DNA from: Limnobacter humi
GTDB lineage: Bacteria > Pseudomonadota > Gammaproteobacteria > Burkholderiales > Burkholderiaceae_B
Length of the DNA: 64,000 nt
Direction: 5' to 3'
NCBI RefSeq assembly: GCF_024518835.1
Contig: NZ_JANIGO010000002.1
Location: forward strand, 501,522 to 565,521
The notes under the pieces are model-generated. The model was given only the letters and a program-made list of their open reading frames with translations. It was not told the DNA's origin and did not search any database. This document shows positions 40,311 through 49,363 of the stretch, in pieces. The position numbers were made by a program, and so were the translations under genes. The first letter of the stretch is position 1. Every line of letters begins with the position of its first letter.

Positions 40311-42566
40311 TTACTTGGTGTCGAACGTGGTAACGCCATCCCAATGGCTGCCTGGTGGATTTGATCTGAAGTGCTGGATGCGATCCCGATACAGCGTGTA
40401 CAGGGTGCTGTCTCCGTGCTCGTCGACCAATTGCTGAAGGATTTGTTCAGCCTTGTCCCATTCTTGGGCTCTGAACGCCGTGAGCAGCGCATGCCACTGG
40501 TCCAAGCGGGCTTGTTCGGTGGCCGTCATGCCGGCCTTGACCGCCACCGGGGCATAAATGGCCACCGGTTCCAGTTTGCCTTTTACCCGCACGGCATCCA
40601 GTTCCTGAAACACCCAAGAGGCCACAGCCTGCCGGGTTTGTGGCCCAACAATAACCCCGGCACCATAGGTTTTGGTGATGCCTTCCAGGCGTGAACCCAA
40701 ATTCACCGCATCGCCCATCACCGTGTAGGCCCGTCGAATTTTCGATCCCATGTCACCAACACGCATCACCCCTGTGTTCACGCCCACACCAATTGAAAAG
40801 GTGGGCCAGTTGCGGGCCTTGAACCGGGCATTCAGTTTGATCGCTTCTTCTTGCATGGCCACTGCGGCTTGTGTGGCCAGCGTGGCATGATCCACATCGG
40901 ACACTGGTGCGCCCCAAAAGGCCATGATGGCGTCACCAATGTACTTGTCCAGCGTACCCCGATGCGCACGAATGATTTCGGACATGGTCGTCAAATATTC
41001 GTTGATGTACTCGCGCAGCTCATTGGGTTCCAGGCTTTCCGAAATGCTCGTAAAACCCCGCACATCGGAAAACAACACGGTCAACTCCCGGCTCTCGCCT
41101 TCCATGGAATAGCGACTGGGGTCTGCAGCCATTTCGGTCACCAATTCGGGCGCTACATACTCGCCGAACAGGTTGACCATTTGGCGTTTGCTGCGGCTTT
41201 CCGCCAAATAACCGTAGGCCACATCGAACATGAAAATAGCCAGTACCAGCAACAGAACCACGGCCACTGGCAATACCAGGCTGGCTTGAAAATACAATGC
41301 AAAGTTGACAGCAATGGCACCCGACAACACCACCAATGCGGTCACCAGGGACCACACCGGGTTGAGAATGGGCATCAACAAGCTGAGGGTTAGACCAACC
41401 ACCAACACGGACACCAACACCAAGCCTTGAGAAAACTCGGGCTTCAGCTTGTAGTCCCCATCCAGCATGCTGGACAACACATTGGCATGTACCTCAACAC
41501 CCGGATAAGCGGGATTGACCGGCGTGCTTCGAAGATCAAGCAGGCCTGGGGCTGTGGTACCCACCAATACAATTCGGCCTTCAAATTGCTCAGGCTTGAA
41601 TTTTCCACCCAGAACATCGGCCGCCGACACGTATTGGTAAGCACCACCGGACGGCCCACCTTTCCCGCGAAAGTTGACTCGGCTGATCAAACCACGCTCC
41701 ACTGGAATATCCAGACTGACTTGGTCAGATCGAAGCGCCAGCAGCTCAACCGCCCCGTAATCGTCGGGAACACCTTCCGGGAATACGGGGATAACCTGCG
41801 GGTTGCCCAAGGCCCTGCGCAGCGTGGCCAGGGCCAGGCTTTGGTAGTACCCATCTTGATACTGAGCAACCAAAGGAATACTGCGCACAGTGCCGTCTTC
41901 ATCAATCATCGGGTTAAAAAAACCACCACCAGCCTTTTTTTGAAGCACTGGAATATTGCCGCCATACCCCTGCCACTGTGTGCTGTCGAGCGCCAGGCTT
42001 CCCAACTGGGCGCGCTTGAACAACACCGGCGGAAGCGCACCGTAGGTGGCTTGCGCATTCTGATTCAGGTAATAGCCGAGCACAACCGGACGCGATGCGA
42101 TGGTTTGCGCGAATTGCGAGTCCCGATCAAAGGCCTGTGCCAGCGCGGGCTGGATTTTGTCCAATGCGGGTTTGAGGGCCGGGTTCAGCGCTGCTGCCTC
42201 ACTCAGCGCCTGGGCTGCGTCGCTGGACTGCGGTTCGGCAAACACCACGTCAAAGCCCACCACGGCAGCCTGCAGGTGGTCGGTCAACTCCACCACCAAT
42301 TGGCTCAACACATCCCGAGACCAAGGCCAGCGCCCGACCTGACTCAAACTGTTCTCATCAATGTCCACGATGATGATGCGTGGATCGAGTTCCACCTGGG
42401 CGGCCGTGGTGCGCAAGCGCACGTCATAGATGAGGTGGTCCAAGCGCTGAACGATCTCTGAATGAGCAAGCCCCAACACATTCAGCACTGCGATCCCGGT
42501 GAAAGAAAACCCCACCAGGATACGGAACCCCTTGCCCAACCAACGTTGCCAGTGTTTCGCCATCAT
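40311..42566 (-). CDS. CHASE2-domain adenylyl cyclase (class III)
   Basis: A 751-residue membrane enzyme. After an N-terminal helix, residues about 40-350 form a periplasmic CHASE2 sensor (IIIVDIDENSLSQVGRWPWSR is its signature). Three helices follow (about 365-455), then a class III cyclase domain: LFSDVRGFTSI and IGDAIMAFWGAP carry the two metal aspartates, LDKYIGD supplies an adenine-specifying Lys, and MGDAVNLGSRLEG the Asp and the Asn/Arg pair. So ATP to cAMP is predicted. A helical tail (about 690-751) follows. The start ATG 42566 overlaps the FecR-protein stop. It converges with the cNMP-binding flavoprotein fusion, 5 bases apart. Confidence 0.93.
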   Translation of the reverse strand: MMAKHWQRWLGKGFRILVGFSFTGIAVLNVLGLAHSEIVQRLDHLIYDVRLRTTAAQVELDPRIIIVDIDENSLSQVGRWPWSRDVLSQLVVELTDHLQAAVVGFDVVFAEPQSSDAAQALSEAAALNPALKPALDKIQPALAQAFDRDSQFAQTIASRPVVLGYYLNQNAQATYGALPPVLFKRAQLGSLALDSTQWQGYGGNIPVLQKKAGGGFFNPMIDEDGTVRSIPLVAQYQDGYYQSLALATLRRALGNPQVIPVFPEGVPDDYGAVELLALRSDQVSLDIPVERGLISRVNFRGKGGPSGGAYQYVSAADVLGGKFKPEQFEGRIVLVGTTAPGLLDLRSTPVNPAYPGVEVHANVLSSMLDGDYKLKPEFSQGLVLVSVLVVGLTLSLLMPILNPVWSLVTALVVLSGAIAVNFALYFQASLVLPVAVVLLLVLAIFMFDVAYGYLAESRSKRQMVNLFGEYVAPELVTEMAADPSRYSMEGESRELTVLFSDVRGFTSISESLEPNELREYINEYLTTMSEIIRAHRGTLDKYIGDAIMAFWGAPVSDVDHATLATQAAVAMQEEAIKLNARFKARNWPTFSIGVGVNTGVMRVGDMGSKIRRAYTVMGDAVNLGSRLEGITKTYGAGVIVGPQTRQAVASWVFQELDAVRVKGKLEPVAIYAPVAVKAGMTATEQARLDQWHALLTAFRAQEWDKAEQILQQLVDEHGDSTLYTLYRDRIQHFRSNPPGSHWDGVTTFDTK

Positions 42567-44041
42567 GGCGCACACTTGGGGGCAGAAAACGGCGGTGACG
42601 ACAAGGTGTTGTCACGCACAATCACATCGGGTGGCGCAACCAACAGTTGTGGGGGCAAGTTGGTGAATGTCTGCACAAAAGCGCCCTCCCCACGGTTGAC
42701 CATGAGCGGCGGTTGTTGACCGTTGGTGATGACAATCGTGCCGTCGTTCACGGCCACAAAGAGCTGCGCAGAGTCTCCGGGTGGTGGCCCACCCTCAGGG
42801 CCCGTCATTGAACGCACCGGGGTGGATGACAAACTTTCAAAGTTCGGCGGTGTTTGTTCCGGCAATGGCCCTGCATTGGGTACGCGATTGAGCAGGTTCG
42901 ACACCCCATTTTGCAACTGAATATTTAGGTTACCTGGCAATAGCAACGCGGATTGCCCTGCACTGACAATCTGGTTCGACCCATTGTTGGACGTCAATTG
43001 AACCGAGCCGTCGCGCATGTCCAGCGTGAATTGGGCACCCGACGAACATTGCACCAGGATCACTCCACCACCGGAATCGGCTGCAGTGCAACTCATGTCC
43101 AGCGCGGTGCCCCGAATACCCACCGTGGCGGTCTCGGTAAAGAACTTCACATTCTTGGGTTCGGCTTTGCCAATGGCGCCAGTCACTGCTCGCACTGCCC
43201 CTTTCAGCAATTTAAAGGAGGCCACCGAGGTATCGGGCGAGGCTGGCGCATACCGGTAAGCCGCCACTTGCAGACTGCTGCCACCGGGCAATGTCAGGCG
43301 GGTTGAGTCAGCCATCACGAGCACGGCAAAGCCGCCGTCGGAGACCCGAACTTCATCGCCGGCAAAGACCGCACTACCCTTGGGAACAGCGCGTGATTTC
43401 CCCTTGCTGTCGGTGGCGGTCAATTCCCCGTTGAGTTGAGACACCCGCCCGGCCACATCGGCCATGGACGTGTTGGTGCTGGACGGCTTGTCGGACTCCG
43501 AAGACGCCAATCGGTTGCATTCATCGCCTTTGCAAATGCGCGCAGTAAAGTCGGTTCCGCGAATGCCAATCGTGGCGGTTTCACTTTTCATGGAAAATGC
43601 ATCGGCATTGCCGCGTTTTCCAATGAGACCGGTCAAAGTCCGCAAACCGCCTTTCACCAGCTTGAACTCTGCTTTGTCTGCAATCGGCTGCTCGGGTTGA
43701 TATTCATAGTTTTCAACCACAAAGCGGGACCCTGGCCGCAAAGCCACCTGCGTGCTGTCAATGAATTCAAGCACCGCCGTGCTTTTGGCCTGGGTATTGA
43801 TGATATCGCCTTTGTACAGAGCACTGCCCGCTGCAGCAAATCGGGATTTGCCAGCCGCACTTTGCAAATTCACCAAACCGGTTACCACCTTGATGGTTCC
43901 AACAGACTGAGCTTGTGGAACCACACTGGCAGATGCTGCCGGGCTCACGGTTTGAGCCTGCACAGTCCAGCTACACAAATGAACAGACAGGCCGACGGCC
44001 ATCCCGAGAACCGACCTGACGAGGTCATTGGACTGAGTCAT
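42563..44041 (-). CDS. Tandem FecR-domain periplasmic protein
   Basis: A 492-residue exported protein (signal peptide about residues 1-30, ending VQAQ). Two FecR-type domains repeat the same series of motifs: GTIKVVTGLVNLQ ... GSALYKGDIINT ... FKLVKGGLRTLTG ... ATIGIRGTDF in the first and GSAVFAGDEVRVSD ... FKLLKGAVRAVTG ... ATVGIRGTALDM in the second. The C-terminal third is Pro-rich and disordered-looking. No sigma factor or TonB receptor is linked, so it is not a classic FecR regulator; it may bind a surface polysaccharide or the exoprotein. ATG 44041 is set by GAGGAAG; it lies just after tpsA and overlaps the cyclase gene. Confidence 0.88.
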   Translation of the reverse strand: MTQSNDLVRSVLGMAVGLSVHLCSWTVQAQTVSPAASASVVPQAQSVGTIKVVTGLVNLQSAAGKSRFAAAGSALYKGDIINTQAKSTAVLEFIDSTQVALRPGSRFVVENYEYQPEQPIADKAEFKLVKGGLRTLTGLIGKRGNADAFSMKSETATIGIRGTDFTARICKGDECNRLASSESDKPSSTNTSMADVAGRVSQLNGELTATDSKGKSRAVPKGSAVFAGDEVRVSDGGFAVLVMADSTRLTLPGGSSLQVAAYRYAPASPDTSVASFKLLKGAVRAVTGAIGKAEPKNVKFFTETATVGIRGTALDMSCTAADSGGGVILVQCSSGAQFTLDMRDGSVQLTSNNGSNQIVSAGQSALLLPGNLNIQLQNGVSNLLNRVPNAGPLPEQTPPNFESLSSTPVRSMTGPEGGPPPGDSAQLFVAVNDGTIVITNGQQPPLMVNRGEGAFVQTFTNLPPQLLVAPPDVIVRDNTLSSPPFSAPKCAP

Positions 44042-44052
44042 GCGAAGCTTCC

Positions 44053-47000
44053 TCATTTGCACACCGCCGCTGGACGCTTGGGATCACTGGGCCCACCACG
44101 CAACATCAAATCTGGGTTTTGCTGTGACACCGGAACCGGACCAGTGTTCTGGCTGGCAAAATCGGATGCCTGCTTTTGTTCCTGGGGCGTTGGTTCACCG
44201 CTGTTGGGGCCAGTGGACCCGGGGGGTGGCGGTGGCGGTGGTGGTGGGTTTCCACTGCTGCTCAACGTGGAATTGGTGGGGGGCGGCAAAAATGCCTGGT
44301 TCAAGTTTTGACTGATGGGCGAGGTCGATGTGCTGCCTGTTGAGCCTGAGCCGATGGCGTTGGCTGGCGTATCCACCAGCGACGTGCTCAAGAAGGCACC
44401 ATTGCTGCTCATTCCCGCCACCGGTGCAGCAAAGGTGTACAACAAACCGGTGTTCACGGGTGAAACCGCCGCAAACTGGCCGGTGATGGCATTGGCCTGC
44501 AGGAAGGTGTAGGACGAGCCACTGGTGAGCGCACCGCCCCCACCGCCATTGGAAATGTCAATCAGATTCAATTGCCCATTCAGTGCAGCAGTACCGTTAA
44601 CCAGAATCACATCATAGTCCACCCCAGGCTGGCCTGCGGCGCGCACCTCAATGTCGGTGATGCTGCTGCTGTTCAGGGTCAAATTGCCGTTGACCGTCAC
44701 AGCCCCGGGAGAAGCGCCGGGCGCAAACCGTGTGTTGTTCAGGCTGATATCGCCCGCGAAATTGCCGAACCCGCGGAAAGCACCACCGTTGAACACCAGG
44801 TTGCCAGTGGTTACAGTGCCCGGTGCAAAGAAAGCGTTACCGGCCGATTGCTGGAACCCGATTGGACCGAAATTCAGCTGAGCGCCGTTGGATGTGAATT
44901 GACCACCGTTGGCGAGCCCCCCTTGCAGGTTGTAAGTTTGACCAACACTGCCTTGCAGCGTGAGCCCACCGGTGTTGTTGATGCTATTACCAACCGTGCC
45001 CGGTAAAGTGAATGTAAATTGGCCCGCATTCACAAACCCACCGGCACCGGCCATGGTGCCGTTGAACACATAATTGCCCGTGTTGTTCAGCGTGCCGTTG
45101 TTCAGCAATTGATTGCCAAGCACCGTGCCTTGGGTATTACTCAGTGTCAACACGCCGCTGTTGGAGATCGTTCCCACACCAGAGATTGGGCCAGACAAGG
45201 TGTAGTTGCCGGAAAAATCAACAGTCCCGTCATTCACAATCGCATTGCCCAGCACTTCATTGACCAGGTTAGCGCCGAACCGAACTGTAGAACCCATACC
45301 AGCCACCAGGCGCTTGCCAGAGGCCAAGTCGCTGGCACGAAGATCGTTAATCCCCGTCATGAACACAATGTCGGTATCGTTCACCGCAGCGAACTGAATT
45401 TGGGAGACATCGATCTGGGACGCAAAAGCCACACCACTGGTCGACAAACTTGGCGCAGTGGGATTAAGCGAACTCATGACCGAACCCGCAAAGCTGCCGG
45501 TTTGATCAACATCAAACTTCACGCACAGGTTGGTGACACTGCAATAAAAGTTGGGCACGCTGGAGAAGAACAGCGGATCGGGTGTACCGTCCACCACAAA
45601 GGATGGATTGGCGTAGGTGCCAAGAACAGTGCCAACCGGGGTGCCAGTGCCCGAATTGAACGACTCGTATTCGAATTGGGTCAGCAGCTCCAACGGCAAT
45701 TTGCCCACCGTGAACACCGGGCGCTGAGGCGGCGTTTGAATGCCGGACTGTAGGTAGTAATAACTCACCGCCGGTGAGTTGCTTGGATTGTTGCCGCTGA
45801 CCTGCAAACGAATGCCAGACCCCACATTCAAAACCATGGCATCGGGGATTGAGCCGGCCTGGGCAGCGTCATACAACTTGCGACCCGCCAACACCGCATT
45901 GCCCTGACTGGCTGATGTAAAGGTGGCTTGTCCATTCAGGTTGGCAATGCCATTGGCATCGGCCTCCACAATGATTGCATCATTGCCCGCCAGCGTCACC
46001 GTGCTTCCAGCAAAGACAGGTGCCGGTACTGCAGCACCTGTGTTGTCCTGGTTGCCCAGCAACAGCGCAGACCCCACACCCAAGTCAATGTTGGCTGCCA
46101 TGGTGATGTTGCGCAACTCCAGCAAGTTGTCCGATTCAACCGTGAGTTTCCCGGTGCCGTTGCCTGCAGACAGGTAGCCACCCTGAATGGTCAGGTCGTC
46201 AAACACGATGATGTTGCCTTTGGCCAAGGGGGAGTTGGTGGCTGCGTTCTGTGAGGTCACGGCGGTGTTGTCCCAACGCCCGGCCACCGCCAGCAGACCG
46301 CCATTGTTGCGCGCAATCGCATTCAGATCGGCACTGCGGAATCCGCCGTTGAACGACAAACCTGACGTGGCGCCATTCACCGTCATACTGCCACCGGTGG
46401 TGTTGATTTGTTGTCCACGCAGATTCACGCCACCGGAATTGATGTTCAGCGTTCCCAGAAACGAGAAACTCACGGTTGGGTCTGGCGTTGAATAGCCGCT
46501 CACCGATGATGGCGAAGTGGATGAATAATCGGGCCGTTGACCCATGAACAGACTTCTTTCCAGCGCACCGCCATTGACCTGGATGTTGGCCTGTTGGATG
46601 GACATGGTGGTGATGGGGGTGCTCACCGTGGTGCTGATGGGCGTCTGCGTTTGCGGGTCAATGCTGGTGACCGAATAGGTATTGTTCATGAAGGTTTCAA
46701 TGGCATTCTCAAAACCATTGACCTGGATGGCCACCGGTGCATTCAGTTGCCCATCCAGACCGTCCAGCGAAATCACTGCACCATGGGTTAGCGGGTTGAC
46801 AGCATTGGTCGAATTGTTGAAGGCATACGCCGGGGCCGTCAAACCGTTCATCACGATTGTTGATCCAGGCTGGGCAGTAAAACTGCCGTCTGAGGAAGAA
46901 CGCCCAGGCTGTGGGGTACCGGAATAATTGCCGCTGAGATTGACGCCCAGGTTCAAAAAGGATGGGCCATTCAGGGTCAATACCGAGGCTGAACCCATGG

Positions 47001-49353
47001 AAAGGTTTTGAATCGCAGCCGAACTTTGGTTGATGTTCAGCTTGCCATTGAGCAGCAGGTCTCCAGCAGCCAGGGTGCCATACGTGTTGCGGGTGGAATC
47101 GCTGTTCACGTTGATGGTGCCATTGACCAGTGCATCGCGGAAGAACACATAACCACCCTGGCTGTTCAACATGCCCGTGCTGCCCACGGTCAGGTTGTCA
47201 CCCGACAATGCACCACTGTTGCTGTTGCCGCTGCTGACATTCAACGCGCCGCTATTCACATTCACGGTTTGGATGTCATTGAATTCGATGAGGTTTGCCG
47301 TGCCACCGTTAATGTCCAGCTGATTCATGGACACGCCAGTGACGGACTCCACCAGCAAGGCTGGATCATTGGCGAACACGCCGCCTGTATTCACGCTGGT
47401 TTTTCGGACATCGAATGTGCTGCCCACCGTCAGCGAACCATTGCTGACTGTCAGCTCCAAGGGGATGGGCTGACCAGTGCTGGATTGAGGATCAATCTGC
47501 GCAAAAATCTCACCCATTCGAACAGATGAGTTCTGAATATTCACCTGAGCGAACTTGTTGCCATCGGAAAATACCGGAGGTACCGTGAGGGATGGGCCAA
47601 TCGCTGAGAAATCGCTTGAAACTTCTAACCTTGAGAATTGCGATGACACACTGGCATTGCTAGCTCCAGCGAGAAAGTTGACTCCCATGGCTGGAACACC
47701 AGCACCGCCAGGATTCGTCAGCACGCCCAAGGCGGACTGATCAAAAGGCACCAAATACAAGCCACCATCGCCCAAATTCAACGGTGCACGGATGTATACC
47801 GGCCGATCCACATCGAAAGACAGGCCAAGGTTCAGCCCAACAAAGTCCGATTGGTTGGGGGCAACCGAGATGGCAGCATTGATGTCAATTTTGCCATCGG
47901 CTTTTAGAATGAGATTAGGCAAATGCCCAGCGGCTCCTGTGCTGTTGGGTGTGCCTATTTGCAGGGGTGCTTCAATACTCAGATTTCCAGATGCCGTCTG
48001 CTGGCTATTGGGATCGAGCCCAGCAGTGGCCTCCAAAATAACCTGGCCATTGTTTTCCAAACCAGTTTTAAGTTCGGCGACATTCAAGTAGGATTCCACA
48101 CCGCTGACACTGGTTGGCCCTGCGACCACATGCAGATTCTGTGGGTCCAGCAACCAGGTGCCAGCATGCCCTTGGGGCGCGGATGTGTCGGCTGCGCGGC
48201 CGACAGTCAAGGTTTGTCGACCCGAGGTTTCAATGCGCCCCCCGTTGCCACCCTGCTGACCACCAGTCGCTTGCAATTGTCCATGCACGGCTGTGTGGGC
48301 TTCAGACCAGGCCACAACCTCACCACCTGCACCGTCAACGGTGGCATTGGCTGTAACTTGAGCACCGGCTTCTATGGTGGTGTTTTGTGCAGAGGACAAC
48401 ACCGACTGGTCACCCTGCCAGGCGCCGCCCAAACGCACCACGCCACCACCACTGCCCCCGTCGGCATGAATGCGGGCGGACGAATCCACCTGAACCGATT
48501 GCCCGGTGACCTCGATGGTGCCACCTTGACCCAAAGCTGAATTGGCGGTGAGCACGCCACCCACTTGAGCGGCACCGCCCAGTGCTTTGAACTGAATCAC
48601 CCCCCCTTGGTTCACCGAGGCACCTGTTGCCTCGACCACACCCGTGTTGCGAACGAGTGCGCTGAACACCGATGCCCGTTGACCGATGATTTGCCCCAGG
48701 TTAACCGCCTGCGAACCTGCCTGCGCCGTGATGCTCAAGCCCACCGTTGGATTCATGAGATCGACCACAGTCACACTGTGACCAGCGGCCAACAACACCT
48801 GACCATCGGCGCGAATCAAGCCAGAGTTTTCGACATTGGGGGCAATCAGCACGATGGAGCCGCCCTGCGAGGCCGATAAACTGCCCTGGTTGACAATGTT
48901 GCCAGCACTGCCATCGCTTGCAAATTTCAAATGCCCTTTCAACAAATCGGCATTGCTGGCTGCCAACGTACTGGCCAGAAAACCCGCCGTATCCACTTGC
49001 GCGCCCTGCCCGAAAACAATGCCAGCTGGGTTGATCAAAAACACTTGCCCATTGCTTTTCAGGGCTCCCAGGATGTGTGAAACATCGCCCCCGGTCACCC
49101 GGTTAAACACCTGGCTGGCCGAATGTTGCTGAAGAAACTGGGTTGTTTCACCCGCCCCGATGCTGAATTGTTGCCAGTTCAGAATGGCACCCGGCGTGTT
49201 GGTGATTTGTGTCAGTGCGCCAAGGTTCTGCACGGTGGCCTGACCTGCCACCACCGACAGCCCGCTGGGGTTGGCCCAAGCTGCAGTCGAGAGCACCGAT
49301 GCAATGGCCATCGACAGGGCTGTGCGACGAAAATTCTGGTTCAATGTGCGCAT
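44053..49353 (-). CDS. Two-partner-secretion exoprotein (TpsA, filamentous haemagglutinin N-terminal domain)
   Basis: A 1766-residue secreted protein. Signal peptide (ending AAWA near residue 29), then the TPS domain: GLSVVAGQATVQ, the FLQQHSASQVFNRVTGGD segment and LINPAGIVFGQGA, the NPXGI-type motif recognised by the TpsB transporter. The central part is long, Gly/Asn/Thr-rich and predicted beta-helical, with many short repeats. Near the C-terminus is a run of nine prolines (about 44221-44249) and a conserved-looking tail. The function may be adhesion or surface-layer formation. AAGGAGG precedes ATG 49353, 11 bases before the tpsB stop. Confidence 0.93.
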   Translation of the reverse strand: MRTLNQNFRRTALSMAIASVLSTAAWANPSGLSVVAGQATVQNLGALTQITNTPGAILNWQQFSIGAGETTQFLQQHSASQVFNRVTGGDVSHILGALKSNGQVFLINPAGIVFGQGAQVDTAGFLASTLAASNADLLKGHLKFASDGSAGNIVNQGSLSASQGGSIVLIAPNVENSGLIRADGQVLLAAGHSVTVVDLMNPTVGLSITAQAGSQAVNLGQIIGQRASVFSALVRNTGVVEATGASVNQGGVIQFKALGGAAQVGGVLTANSALGQGGTIEVTGQSVQVDSSARIHADGGSGGGVVRLGGAWQGDQSVLSSAQNTTIEAGAQVTANATVDGAGGEVVAWSEAHTAVHGQLQATGGQQGGNGGRIETSGRQTLTVGRAADTSAPQGHAGTWLLDPQNLHVVAGPTSVSGVESYLNVAELKTGLENNGQVILEATAGLDPNSQQTASGNLSIEAPLQIGTPNSTGAAGHLPNLILKADGKIDINAAISVAPNQSDFVGLNLGLSFDVDRPVYIRAPLNLGDGGLYLVPFDQSALGVLTNPGGAGVPAMGVNFLAGASNASVSSQFSRLEVSSDFSAIGPSLTVPPVFSDGNKFAQVNIQNSSVRMGEIFAQIDPQSSTGQPIPLELTVSNGSLTVGSTFDVRKTSVNTGGVFANDPALLVESVTGVSMNQLDINGGTANLIEFNDIQTVNVNSGALNVSSGNSNSGALSGDNLTVGSTGMLNSQGGYVFFRDALVNGTINVNSDSTRNTYGTLAAGDLLLNGKLNINQSSAAIQNLSMGSASVLTLNGPSFLNLGVNLSGNYSGTPQPGRSSSDGSFTAQPGSTIVMNGLTAPAYAFNNSTNAVNPLTHGAVISLDGLDGQLNAPVAIQVNGFENAIETFMNNTYSVTSIDPQTQTPISTTVSTPITTMSIQQANIQVNGGALERSLFMGQRPDYSSTSPSSVSGYSTPDPTVSFSFLGTLNINSGGVNLRGQQINTTGGSMTVNGATSGLSFNGGFRSADLNAIARNNGGLLAVAGRWDNTAVTSQNAATNSPLAKGNIIVFDDLTIQGGYLSAGNGTGKLTVESDNLLELRNITMAANIDLGVGSALLLGNQDNTGAAVPAPVFAGSTVTLAGNDAIIVEADANGIANLNGQATFTSASQGNAVLAGRKLYDAAQAGSIPDAMVLNVGSGIRLQVSGNNPSNSPAVSYYYLQSGIQTPPQRPVFTVGKLPLELLTQFEYESFNSGTGTPVGTVLGTYANPSFVVDGTPDPLFFSSVPNFYCSVTNLCVKFDVDQTGSFAGSVMSSLNPTAPSLSTSGVAFASQIDVSQIQFAAVNDTDIVFMTGINDLRASDLASGKRLVAGMGSTVRFGANLVNEVLGNAIVNDGTVDFSGNYTLSGPISGVGTISNSGVLTLSNTQGTVLGNQLLNNGTLNNTGNYVFNGTMAGAGGFVNAGQFTFTLPGTVGNSINNTGGLTLQGSVGQTYNLQGGLANGGQFTSNGAQLNFGPIGFQQSAGNAFFAPGTVTTGNLVFNGGAFRGFGNFAGDISLNNTRFAPGASPGAVTVNGNLTLNSSSITDIEVRAAGQPGVDYDVILVNGTAALNGQLNLIDISNGGGGGALTSGSSYTFLQANAITGQFAAVSPVNTGLLYTFAAPVAGMSSNGAFLSTSLVDTPANAIGSGSTGSTSTSPISQNLNQAFLPPPTNSTLSSSGNPPPPPPPPPGSTGPNSGEPTPQEQKQASDFASQNTGPVPVSQQNPDLMLRGGPSDPKRPAAVCK

Positions 49354-49363
49354 CGTGGCCTCC

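Noticed and set aside
41427-42461. 344-codon open frame on the plus strand
   Set aside because: It is antisense to the CHASE2 cyclase gene, which has complete domain motifs over this stretch.
44217-44250. G-rich tract considered as a G-quadruplex or phase-variable repeat
   Set aside because: It encodes a proline run in TpsA; it lacks four clean runs of three or more G and is not a simple unit repeat prone to phase variation.
43436-44311. 291-codon open frame on the plus strand
   Set aside because: It spans the antisense of two real genes (FecR protein and TpsA end) and has no family features.
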